Notes under the pieces: generated by a model
Databases searched by the model: none
Told to the model about the DNA's origin: nothing
Seen by the model: the letters and a program-made list of their open reading frames with translations, nothing else
Source of the DNA: Harmothoe impar
Lineage: Eukaryota; Annelida; Polychaeta; Phyllodocida; Polynoidae
Assembly (NCBI GenBank): GCA_947462335.1
Contig: OX381713.1
Location: forward strand, 22,312,381 to 22,376,380
Direction of reading: 5' to 3'
Length of the DNA stretch: 64,000 nt
Made by a program: the position numbers and the translations under genes
In this document: positions 11,090 to 21,400 of the stretch, in pieces
How positions within the stretch are numbered: position 1 is the first letter of the stretch
Layout: the number at the start of each line of letters is the position of its first letter

Positions 11090-11740
11090 GGAACCGTTAT
11101 CTTAACACAAATAGTCTTAAGAGTAGGCCTACCCACCAAATGAAGATGGCGCCACCAGAACTTAGTCCATCATAGGATAGCCTTGTTAACTAGTATGTAA
11201 TGGGAGGCTCTGCCCCCAACGCCCGTTTTTTTCTTCTTTTTCTTTACTTTTAGATGTTTATTTTATCTGATATGGGCTTAGGGCATATACTTTAAAGGCA
11301 AAACTCAGGTAGCATAGTTTGGGTATGTGACACTAGGTGGCGGATACAAGCTGCATAAGATCATATATTAAGATTATAGCTTAATATTTTGCCCATTTGC
11401 TGCTGTGATGCATCAATGCAGCACTGGGAAGTAATTCATGATGCCTGTTGATACTTTCTTACTACTATAGATGTGGATTTAGTGGTACTTTCATATGTGT
11501 GACTGGTCAATTTGTATGTCCCTTAACCCTTTAAACACGGCATGTTGCTTTAAAGCAGCATTTGTCAATGTGACACACCAACACACTGCAATTGCATTGC
11601 TGCATTATGCAGGCCTTTCTTGGTACAGTATATAAATCCTGTCTGAGCATGAATGCAGCACTGGCGAGTTGCTAGGGCTGCATTCATGCACCATGACGAC
11701 AAAGGCAAAACAGAATAAAGCACTATATCATGCCTAAAAG
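11090..11740. repeat. Decayed member of the GCGTTATCTTAAG inverted-repeat family
   Basis: The stretch from CTTAACACAAATAGTCTTAAGAG through CTAGTATGTAATGGGAGGCTC and on to GGTATGTGACACTAGGTGG parallels the complete element at 42974-43544 (CTAGTATGTAATGGGG..., GGTATGTGACACAAGGTGG). The ends are lost, and a different low-complexity tail (about 11400-11740) follows. A third relic of the left part ends block B (24775-24870). Confidence 0.55.
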
Positions 11741-11744
11741 TTAA

Positions 11745-12152
11745 AGATGGTGTATCAACTAGTACACTTCCCAAACTTTTTCCTTAAAGGGAATGCTATG
11801 GGTTCTAATACAAGTTTAGCTGATAAACATTACCCAGTATTTGCAAGATAATTGTCTATAAATATATGATTTGAGATAATTAACAATAAAGCCTATTCAC
11901 CTCACTGAGTCACTCCCCCAGGTGAGTAAGGGGGAAACTAGCCTGGTAGAGAAAGCAATGAGCCATGCAATACCACAACATAGGGAGTTTTAGTGTCGAC
12001 CTACAGCAAAAATGATTGCCCTAAATGTGTTAATCTTATGGATTTAGACTCTGCCAATTGTTTTAAAATTTAGGGAGTATATATAGGATAGGATATGCAA
12101 TAGCAATATGGCATGATTAAAAAGTCACGAAATTTTAGCTGATACACCATCT
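11745..12152 (-). mobile_element. TTAA-target MITE, copy 2 (408 bp, inverted)
   Basis: Same element as 10675-11085 in the opposite orientation, flanked by TTAA at 11741-11744 and 12153-12156, with AGATGGTGTATCAACT at one end and GATACACCATCT at the other. The two copies, 660 bp apart and inverted, could form a large hairpin or act as a composite unit. Confidence 0.9.
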
Positions 12153-12569
12153 TTAAGCTGAGGGTTAGATGCAGGTATACCCTCATGCAGGCATTGCACA
12201 GCGCAAATGCGGGATAACTCTCGGGTGTGCAAAAAACGTTAACAGCGCAATCTTAAGCTTACATCTTAAATGTCTTAATCTAAGGCAGAAAGAAAAAAAT
12301 CGGGGGTTGGGGGGCAGACCCAGGAAACTTGGGTGAGGCTAGAGCATGCTAGTGCCAGCTAGGGCGAACTACTTTTGTGCCTAGCTCAAGGGGTGAGGTA
12401 GTGTGAGCTTTGGCTGAGGTGCCCTAGCCCTTCCGCATGCCCACCCAATCCCGCCCAGTGGCTAGCTAGTGGTGGGGGAGCTTGGGTGAGAGGTGGGTGA
12501 GGGCTTGCACAAGGTGTGGGGTTGTCCAGTGTGCAGTATATATCAGTTACTTACCTGTCAACACCTCAC

Positions 12570-12667
12570 ACCCACACTGTAGTATACTGGTCAGCACTGT
12601 TGCCTTGTACCCCAAAGGTCCAGGGTTCGTGACTCGGTCATGTCAACCTACCCACCATTTTTTCTTC
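12570..12667 (+). repeat. tRNA-derived SINE (A and B boxes)
   Basis: A-box-like TAGTATACTGG (about 12580) and B-box-like GGGTTCGTGACTC (about 12623) are spaced as in tRNA, followed by a shared tail GTCAACCTACCCACCATTTT. Near-identical units lie inverted at 12689-12775 and 14648-14737. Confidence 0.6.
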
Positions 12668-12688
12668 ATAAAAATAGAAAATTGAAGA

Positions 12689-12775
12689 TAAAATGGTGGG
12701 AAGGTTGACATGGCTGAGTCACGAACCCTGGACCTTTGGGATACAAGGTGACTGTGATGACTACTAGACTACCAT
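12689..12775 (-). repeat. tRNA-derived SINE, inverted partner
   Basis: Minus-strand copy of the 12570-12667 unit. The two face each other across a ~20-bp A/T-rich spacer, so the pair could fold into a long hairpin. B-box complement: GAGTCACGAACCC. Confidence 0.6.
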
Positions 12776-12899
12776 GTGAGTACAAGGTTGGGATATCTAA
12801 GGAACCTATATGTATTACTTTGGAATGTTTTAACCTTTTGTGCCTAGCATTGCCCTCACACAAGCCTGAATCTTGTGCTAGCCCTATCTAGCTCTCTGC

Positions 12900-14450
12900 C
12901 ATCCCAGCAAACTGGCGTGGGCTAGGGTGAACCTGCGTGAGCCTGGGTTAGCCTATTTTGCGTTAAGCACTAGGTGTCTGAATGAGTCAGCTCTGCGTGA
13001 GCCTCCTCAAAGCTCACCCAAGCTCACACCTCCTGACTCAAATGTAACCCACAGTTTGCGTTGGTTTGAGTGAAGATGAGTCAGTCTTGAGTTAGAGTAA
13101 TCGTAGTCCCAATACAAGGTGTGAGGATGCGTGAGCTGTGGGTTAGCTGCCACAGATCTCACTCATCCTCACGAATCTGTAAGCACTGAGAGACCATGGA
13201 ATCTGTATCCCTTGTACATTGAATGTATACTCTACAGAGAGATTAGATAGAATATATATTGATTTCAATACTTTTATCACATGTATCAACCTGCATTTTT
13301 CTGTGAGTTAACATTTGCATTTAGGGAATATAATGATTGACATCAATCTGATTTTATATACATATTTACCTCAGAAAAGACTATCTATTTTGCCTATGGG
13401 ATATAGCACTGCAGAGGGGTTATCTAGATTTTACAAATCATTAACACAACCCCCAGCTTTAGTTTCACAGGAATATAAAATTATGATGTTCAGTGACTTA
13501 TATGGTAACATATAATTATGGGAAACAGATAGTAATTCCGCACATAACAGTAATACATCTCAATGCATTCACCTACTGTATGAGGAGAGGTGACATCACA
13601 TTTAGCTCAAGCCAGCTCAACCCCACGCAAGTTCACACTACATATATCACCTGAGGTCAGCCTCTCTCTGATTGGTCAATGCTCCTACCTCATCACCTAG
13701 CTCAAGCTCAGGCAAGCTCACACTATGCATATCACTCTTCTGATTGGTCAATCCTTCAACTTTCAAATCCCTTTGTTCATGATAGAAGTGGCAGTTACCA
13801 GGAGGAGACACAGGAGGAAGGATGTGAGGTAGGTAGCTTGCTCTGCTAGTACATGTATTTTGAGTTTTGCAGATAAGTGAAGGTTCTTATACACAAAATC
13901 TATACACATGTACAAATTACTTAGTTTCACTATTATCTCATTCACAGGATATCTGAATTACCCATCTTCTTTTTTCCAGAATGAAGTGGTAATAGAGGAA
14001 AGGATACACTATGATGTGGAGACCAGGCACAAGACAAAACACACTAGTTAATATATGCCACACAACAAGAAGCTTCAAGAAGACTACATTAACATTGATG
14101 TGAATAAAGTGTCAGGTTGAGTCAGCCTGAGCCTGACACCATCTTACTACCAAGTGTCAGGTTGAGTCAGCCTGAGCCTGACACCATCTTTCTACCAAGG
14201 GTCAGGTTGAGTCAGCCTGAGCCTGACACCATCTTACTACCAAGTGTCAGGTTGAGTCAGCCTGAGCCTGACACCATCTTTCTACCAAGGGTCAGGTTGA
14301 GTCAGCCTGAGCCTGACACCATCTTACTACCAAGTGTCAGGTTGAGTCAGTCAGAGCCTGACACCATGCTGACACCATGTACACGTTTTGAACACCTGGT
14401 GTCATACCCTTGCTCAGGCTGGAGCTAACTGACGCCAATTTGCTGGGATG
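12900..14450. mobile_element. Inverted-repeat element with CATCCCAGCAAA ends
   Basis: The left end CATCCCAGCAAACTGGCGT (12900) faces ACGCCAATTTGCTGGGATG (ending 14450), a ~19-bp terminal inverted repeat with one mismatch. The interior is rich in AGCTCA/TGAGC words and twice carries TCTGATTGGTCAAT (about 13667 and 13737). It carries a 45-bp minisatellite. A smaller relative with CCCAGCAAA ends lies at 42434-42797. No target duplication was recognised. Confidence 0.65.
14117..14380 (+). repeat. 45-bp minisatellite, about six units in a 90-bp higher order
   Basis: The unit carries GTCAGG-TTGAGTCAGCCTGAG-CCTGAC, a short inverted repeat, plus CACCATCTT(A/T)CTACCAAG(T/G). The ACT/TCT and AGT/AGG variants alternate strictly, so the true period is 90 bp. 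A 45-base period keeps a frame open (15-residue repeats); I do not regard this as a gene. Confidence 0.85.
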
Positions 14451-14647
14451 TTGCCCAAATCCAGGCTTGATGGCTGGGACTGTGTGGCACTGTGGAAGAG
14501 TTACAAGAGGGGCTTGCAGTAGCATAAGGAAAGCCCTTATGCAGCTATGATGTGAGTTCTCCCAGTTGCCCCTTGTTTTAAGAACAATAGACCAGTGACA
14601 TGTATTTTGTGGACAATTGTAAAGTTACATTAGTAAAAATAAGAAAA

Positions 14648-14737
14648 AAATGGTGGGTAGGTTGACATGGCCGAGTCTTGAACCCTGGACCTTTCACATA
14701 CAAAGCGCCAGTGATGACCACTATACTATCTGATCTG
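14648..14737 (-). repeat. tRNA-derived SINE, third copy
   Basis: Minus-strand copy: AAATGGTGGGTAGGTTGACA, then a GAGTCTTGAACCC B-box complement, then an A-box complement CACTATACTATC. It lies just outside the CATCCCAGCAAA element. Confidence 0.6.
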
Positions 14738-15423
14738 TGTTGGGTGGCCATATAAAGGAACCTCTATTTATCCACCATGGCAATACACAACCTACTAGAT
14801 ACTGGTGTGCATGCTTGGGGGACCTTGGGTAATGTGGTGTGCCAGCACACAGACCAGAGGGTCACCCTCAGTGTGGGTTAGGACAGAGGAGGCTATAGGC
14901 ACAAGGCTTGCCCAGTCTAGCACATAGGGTGAGCTTCTACACACAGGGCTCACCCTACCTTGCGCTATGGGCAATGCTCGCACTAATCTCACCCTTCCTC
15001 ACCCCAGTTTCCTGGGGAGCCCCCTATTACATACTAGTCGACTTGCCTTTCCTACAATGGAATGTGTAGTTTAAGATAGGATTAAGATAGGTTAAGATGA
15101 GATTAAGACTAATTTTAAGATAATTAAGACGGTCTTAATTTGGTGTTAAGATTGCGCTGTTAACGTCTGTCTGCGGGCATGCTTGCACAGCAGTCAGACC
15201 AACCTTTTCTTTTTTGGGGGTGTTTTATCATTATATTCAGGTTTTACATTCTCATCAATATTTTTTACCATAATTTTCAATCTCATTTCATTCTATATAG
15301 CATATTCTTGTAGTTAAACTGAACAGCCTGACAGTATATATCTATTGCATAGTCTTGGCTGCACAGAGGCTTTGTATTTCTTCCATTACCACCAATGTGG
15401 TATCTGCTCAGTAAAGTGCTGCA

Positions 15424-15545
15424 GAGCACATGAAGCGTTTTGTTGCAAAACGCAACAAATGTATTTCATGAGTTTTGAGATAACTGTAGATTTCTGATAT
15501 TGAGCTATTGGTAAACAGAGAGTCATTTATTGAATTACTAATTGA
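15424..15545 (+). repeat. Dispersed repeat (copy also at 26060-26175)
   Basis: AGCACATGAAGCGTTTTGTTGCAAAACGCAACAAATG... through TGAGTTTTGAGATAACTGTA and TTCTGATATTGAG is repeated at 26060-26175 with small changes. It contains an internal palindrome GTTTTGTTGCAAAAC. Function and class unknown. Confidence 0.7.
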
Positions 15546-15812
15546 AGAGTTTGGTTCCAAAACGCAATAAGCGCCATTTTGAAAAATGACACCAAGTTTT
15601 GATAAATGTGTAGGGTAGGAAAAGGTAAATGTGTACCATGGTTGCTTATAGAAAATATGGGTATATATTGTGTGCCCACCAAATGCTAAACTAATGTTAG
15701 GTGGTAGTTCCACCCACTACCTCCAGGGTGCTCTCCACCACCTAGGGAATTGCCGCCAATTCGCGCACTTCCAATTCAGTTCCCAAGGGAGGAACAGGTT
15801 GGTTTTTTCAAT

Positions 15813-17433
15813 CATGGTGGTTTGTACTAACCAGGATTGTGGGGCAACCTTTAATGGCAACAATAAGGTGTGCCCCGCATGTGAGGCACCTAATGGAGCA
15901 AGGAAGCAGCAGATTCCGGATCAGCCCATGTCCCCGACCATGGTCATGTCGGACCATGACGACCCAGCCGGACCGCGAAGAGACCGGTAGTGAAACAGCT
16001 CCCGGGGAGGAGAGCTCGGAGTCCCGCCAACAGAGCAGAGAGCCCGGGGAGGAGAGCCCCGGGGATGAGGATGACGCCGCGGGGGAGAAGGTCGCATCCG
16101 ACGATGTGTATGCTGCGACAATCAACCACCTGATCCATTCCCTGGGGGTGAAGCAGCAGAAGGAAGCCGTTCTGCTGCGACAAAGGAAAGTAAGAGACTT
16201 ACAGGTTCAGTTAGAGGAGGCCCGTGCCGCAAATGCGACCATCGATGATCAGGTCGCTCAGGGTGCCGCATACATTAAAAAAGTCCGGGAGGAGTTCGAT
16301 GGTCCGAAATCTACCATGGTGAGGAACGATAACGCGGAATCGATGATGGTAGCCGACGTGCGGCACGCGGACAGCCATAGACCAGCGGTGAATACCCCTC
16401 ACCATGGTGCGGACTCGAACGCGGCCGCGGACACCAACATCAACCAACATGGCGGTACACCCGGGAGCGGCGCGGACGGTGAGGATCAGTCTCTCTGGGA
16501 GGAGTTTCAGCAGTTTTTAGCGTTCAAAGGGCAACAAACTGGTAAATATGTACATTCTGAGCCTCTCCCACGCCCGCGAGTTAGCGCCAAACACCCGGGT
16601 GATAGCGTTTGGCCCCCGGGGAGTAGCCTTACTGAGGGCGCTAGCTTTGTGAATTTGGATTTTAGTTGGTCATCCGGGGTGCCATCAGCTGATCGAGCTG
16701 CCGCTGGCCAGGGCTCTACACAGCATACACAGCCACCCCCTGTCACCCAGCACCCTCTGTATATACAGCAACATCAACAGTTGCAGCAAATGCAGTTGCA
16801 GATGCAGCAGTTGCAGATCCAGTTAGACAGGTCTCAGGCCAGGGATAGGCCTAGGCCTACTCCACATCAACACAGCCACCCTCAGCAAGGCATCAGTCAA
16901 CACCAACATGACTACTTTACTCCTGACTACTCTAACCAGGATAACCAGGGTGGTGACCTGGTTGCCCAGCTTCTCCGCCATACTGAAAAGCGGAGGAGTA
17001 AGTTTGATATTCTCAAATTTCTCCCTGAGGGTGACAGGAAAAAGCCAACCCCATTGACACTTCTGAGAAACTTCTTGTTTTACTGTCATTGTTGATTGAT
17101 CAGTTAGTTGACAAAGGTGTCCCTTCTAAGGGCCTTCGTGATCACATGATTTATGTTGCTACATGTCTAGTGAGGGGATTTATGATCTCAGGGCCTTGGT
17201 TAACTATGATGCGGCTATTCGGGCTAAGGCCGACAAGTGTGTTGTTGATGAGGGGGAGGACCCGTTTGTAGGGGTAGATACCGCTCTCTCTAATTTTCAC
17301 CTTGGGTACATGGGTACTAAACACGCCAGACTAGTAGGGGCTAGTAGTAAAAGTTCATCGGCGAGTAGTGGTAGACGCCGGGGTGACGGTCGGGGTAAAT
17401 CAGATCAGTCTATAAGCTACTCACGTGGCTCCC
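15813..17433 (+). pseudogene. Broken gag-like retroelement ORF, truncated at the duplication breakpoint
   Basis: A chain of open frames that only makes sense joined: 15813-15990 begins with a zinc-ribbon-like CTNQDCG...CPACEAP pattern; a -1 shift near 15940-15985 leads into 17095 of the next frame, which holds a coiled coil (about 16150-16290), a Q-rich run (about 16750-16830) and FDILKFLPEG; two more shifts (about 17089 and 17163) lead to a basic RRRGDGRGK tail. The chain ends exactly at 17430, where block B starts. The composition is GC-rich, unlike its surroundings. A capsid-type protein of a DIRS/gypsy-like element is the best guess; no enzymatic domain is present. It is clearly dead. Confidence 0.55.
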
Positions 17434-17709
17434 TAGTCGCCCTAGTATGTCCTTCTTGCTTACTGAGATGTGTCACCCACTTACTATAGTGACTTTTCAA
17501 AGTGCCCTCATCAATTCAATGCTACTGCAATCCTGGTCCTTACCGTGTTGACCTATATAAGCACTTCGTCTTTGGATAAGTATCCGTGTTGAAACTAAAT
17601 TTTGAAGAAAAAGAAATCTTGTATTTAGCATTGTGGGTAGGACCTAGTTGAAATTGATATGTGCCATTTGGATTATAATGCAACTACGTTATACTGTATT
17701 TTACAACTA

Positions 17710-18323
17710 CACTGCAAAAAAAAGAAGGTTTTAAACATGTTTAGGTCTAAACATGTTTAAAATCTTAACATTTTACTAAGTTTTAAACATGTTTAGGTCA
17801 AAAAATCTTTAGGTTCTAAACCTTAATTTTTACTAGATTTGTGTCTTCAAATCCTTTTGCTTAGAAATTAAAAACTTTAATTTTAAGCACCTAAACAGTA
17901 AGGTTAAATAAGTTTAGATGTTTAGTATTCAAACAGTATGAAGGGTAGGTGTTTAGGATGTAAACATGTAGTGTTTAGGTTTTAATACATTAAACACATA
18001 CTAGTAGTCTCGTCAAGAAACAATGAAACAAATATGAATTCATCTAAATACAAATATCTAAACATAAAAACATCTACATGTCTCTACTACCTTTAGCCTT
18101 TAACACCTGATAGATAAGCAAAATAATATGCTAAATGATTGATTTCCTAAACACTTTATTCTCCTAAACACATTGATTTCTAAACACTTTGCCCTCCTAA
18201 ACACATTAATTTCTAAGCACTGAGCTAAACATACTATTGGCCTAAACATGTTTATAGGATAATATTGTTTGGAGAAATAAGGGGCATGATTGTGTTTAGG
18301 ATCTAAACACCCTTTTTGCAGTG
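17710..18323. mobile_element. Non-autonomous CACTGCAAAA element, TA target
   Basis: 614 bp bounded by CACTGCAAAA at the left and TTTTTGCAGTG at the right, with TA on both sides (17708-17709 and 18324-18325). The TA duplication suggests Tc1/mariner-type mobilisation, but the ends alone do not fix the superfamily. The interior is full of TTTAG/CTAAA words (TAAACATGTTTAGG and inverses) and has no coding capacity. Confidence 0.7.
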
Positions 18324-18472
18324 TAATAAGGCATTATGTATACAACCTGGCCTCATTGGTAGGTCAGCTGTGTCAGGTCAGGTATATCAGTTTCTGTCCA
18401 TTGTCCCCAATTTAAGTGATGGTATCATGTATCAACCTGTTAAACTGTTAAGACGACTCTGATATTTTCGAC

Positions 18473-21400
18473 ATGGCAGAAGTAGGACAGGACAGTGGAA
18501 TGTTTGTCCACCACCCAGAAGGCTACAGCAAACTGAGTCTATTTCAACAGAATATACTTAAGTTTGTGACACCTCATGTTCAAGCCGCTGCAAGTTTGTG
18601 CTCAATTCTACATTCGCATGAATTTACACTTTTCAACATTAATCATTTTCAATATATTGCTAACTCAACGTACCGGTAATAGCTTAAGTTTCTCTCATGA
18701 TTCTCTCATCTATTCTTAAAGTTATCACCTTGAGGTAATATGACCCAGTATAATTGTGATTCAAGGAAAGTGTACCCTTCAATTCTCAATTAAGAATTAC
18801 TATCACTGTTCTGAGATAATTTCTTTTCAAGAGTCTTTGAATGAAAATCGAGGTGATGCATCATTCAAGGTGGTTGACTATGGAGCAGCAGATGGCCTTA
18901 ATTCTGTCCCCATGATAGCAGCGTGTTCAGGTAACCAGTGGTAACCTTACATATCATCTTTCTTATAGCAGCAGTATTTGTGCATATAAGGATGAGACTG
19001 TATACACCATCATACATTCTTCATGATAAAACGGCCTTTATGATGCTCTCACCGTTTTAATACATGTACTGTGTACATGGTGAACTACTTTATAAATTCA
19101 TCATAGTTGACCCTTTTCTAACTGGGTGCAGTGTCTTGATGCTGATACCCCAGAGGTTCTAGGACAAGTACCCACTGGATATGTACCCCCCCCCCCCCGG
19201 AGATGTACCCCTTGCTATCTACCCCCTTTGACATCCACCCCCTAGGACTTCTACCCCCTAGGACATCCACCCTTTATGACTTATACCCCCTTGGACTTCC
19301 ACCCCCTGGACATCTACCCTCTTGGACCTTTCCATATGCCCATGGTTGAGTCTGCATGCCCATATTGTTGAGTAGATGGCAGGGAGTAGATGTCTGGAGG
19401 GTAGATGTCCGGAGGATACTTGTCCTGATAGCCCAGAATTCGTGAGGCGAGCCCCTGCGCAGGTGAGTGATTTGGTGCACTGCTGGCTACATGGGCCCCA
19501 GAAGTACCTTCATGAAGCTCTCCTCTTGACCTAGACTTTGAATAAGAAGAGAAAAGCCTATCCAGCCATACGCAACGTGAGTGACTGCAGTTAGGAAAAG
19601 TACCTGATATTTTAGTTGGGATTATGATAGGGTATATCAAAAAACATGGAAAATTCTATGAAACTATAAATGCTGAGGGTTGTCACTAGTATGTAATATT
19701 GCCCAACATGTTATTATGGTGAAAAGGAAACAATTGGGTAATGCTCTCAGTTGTTCCCAGATCACAACGGTAGCGGATGTAACGCTTTCTCATCCTCTAG
19801 AGGTGTTTGGCAAATAGCAAAAAGCAGTCAAAAGCTCACCAGTGGCCCGCTGGTCTACCTAGAGTGTGGGGAGAACCCTGATACACAGCAGTTCTTATTT
19901 CAAATTGATATACATACTAGAACCAACTATATACTTGAGAACTTTGACACTGGTGGCAAAAAACAGAACACCAGCAGCCCACCAGTGTGGTGAAAATCCT
20001 GTTGCATAACACAGTTTTAAAAAATCCCCATTCAATACTCATACTAGAAGCAACAGTATACAAAAAATTGATTGTATGTCACACGCTCCATGTATTTCAT
20101 GTGGTAGATCATATTAATGTAAGCCTAAATGACATATTCAACTGGTTATCTGTAGCTCAGCCAAATCAAAGCTCAATTAGTGTCAAGGTATGACAGGCTC
20201 TGAGGGTCATTTGACTCCAATTTTTCCAATGCTTACTTTAAAATTCCTAGGGTTTTATAAAAGATAGAATGAAAATTCCAAAAGATTTAGATTCTGTATC
20301 CCAGGCCCCTTCTGACGAAAGAAAAATGACAGACTATTTCGTAAGTCCTATTTTTCCCACTAGCTACACTTACAAAAATGTTTTATTTCATGCTGATTGG
20401 ACTTGATACATGCTTGCTGGGACTCTTGTAGGTGAACTTTCATCTGAGGTGTCTACTTTTGAATGGATATTCAATGATTTGGCCAAATTCGACAACATCC
20501 ACAAAGTTGAAGGTAAGGCTAATGGCACAGTACTCAAGCATAGCCTTAGGCATATACCCAATATATCCTTACCTTAAATCTACAAATTGCTGCATTTATT
20601 ATATAGACTGTTGGTACCATTTTCAGAAAGGCTGAGTGAGTTAACAGGATGGAAGGAAGGCTCAGTAAAACTGCAGTATGTTGTTGGTAGTTTCTACACC
20701 CAAGTGGTGCCAGATAACAGTGTGGACCTTGGTGTCAGCGTTAGTGCCATTCAATGGCTATCTCAGCGGTTAGTGTTTATCATAATTTGATTAATATGAT
20801 ATAGGCTTAAACATAAGTTTATATACTCTCTGTGATCCATATGGAACCATTGTTATCTTTATGAAATATCTGCCTGACCAAACATGATAAGGTATTTTAT
20901 GTTGCCTTTCATAATTTCAGATTCAAAATCTGAAACTTTGATTCAAATTGAATTCATTTGAAAATCCTTTGTGGAATTGAATTGTAATTGTAATTGGATG
21001 AGTTGATCCAATCATAATGATTAGTTACTGACTCCTGTCCCAACATTATAAGGCATGCTGTGCATTTTAGTCCCCCTAAGGGTTGTAGTACAAATCCACA
21101 CTATCCTGATGTGGCTACAAAAGCAATTGGTGCTCAAGACTGGATTGACTTTCTACATTGTCGAGGAAAGGAACTAAAACAAGGTAAAAACCCCATCTTT
21201 GATACATATAATTAAGGATAGAGAAGTAAAGGGACATTTAAAAGGCATTATTTTGGGTCAGTCAATTTTATGCTTTACTAGATACAAATACAATTAGCCA
21301 AACAAATTCAGTCAGTCATCTCAATCAATTAAATGAATTGACAGTTCAATTTTCCTAAGTCATAGGGAAAATTTATAGATGTACATCATAGTCAATTTTT

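Larger units (their letters stand above)
2732..11150 (+). repeat. Segmental duplication, block A
   Basis: From CTCCCTAGTCGCCCTAGTATG (start about 2731) this stretch matches block B (about 17430-24826) through exons, introns and flanks. The shared tail ends at GAAGATGGCGC (about 11140-11150; in B about 24816-24826). Block A carries insertions that B lacks: an ACGTT-rich inverted-repeat element (3790-5194), a TGACTCAGGG-ended insertion with a G-rich minisatellite (about 6951-7845), a 293-bp insertion with 9-bp target duplication (9837-10129) and a TTAA element (10675-11085). It also has a deletion around 6104 relative to B. The left breakpoint in B directly truncates a gag-like ORF, so B was probably inserted into, or recombined at, that retroelement. 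Confidence 0.9.
12230..15165. mobile_element. Large nested inverted-repeat element
   Basis: GTTAACAGCGCAATCTTAA near 12238 recurs inverted as TTAAGATTGCGCTGTTAAC near 15142. Further in, CCAGGAAACTTGGGTGAGG (about 12320) faces CCTCACCCCAGTTTCCTGG (about 14998). The outer arms are therefore about 120-200 bp and diverged. A second inverted-repeat element (12900-14450), SINEs and a minisatellite sit inside. No transposase is visible, so this is a layered transposon graveyard rather than one intact element. Confidence 0.5.

Noticed and set aside
14117..14428. ORF of 15-residue LSQPEPDT repeats; also a possible CRISPR array
   Set aside because: It is a minisatellite with no unique spacers, in animal DNA, without start context or a neighbouring gene.
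15808..17089. Minus-strand ORFs opposite the gag-like region
   Set aside because: Antisense shadows of a GC-rich former coding region.
19751..19993. Possible extra methyltransferase exon (LECGENPDTQQFLFQ)
   Set aside because: Its 5' part is deleted in copy A, while the chain exon 2 to exon 3 is in phase without it and gives the normal family length.
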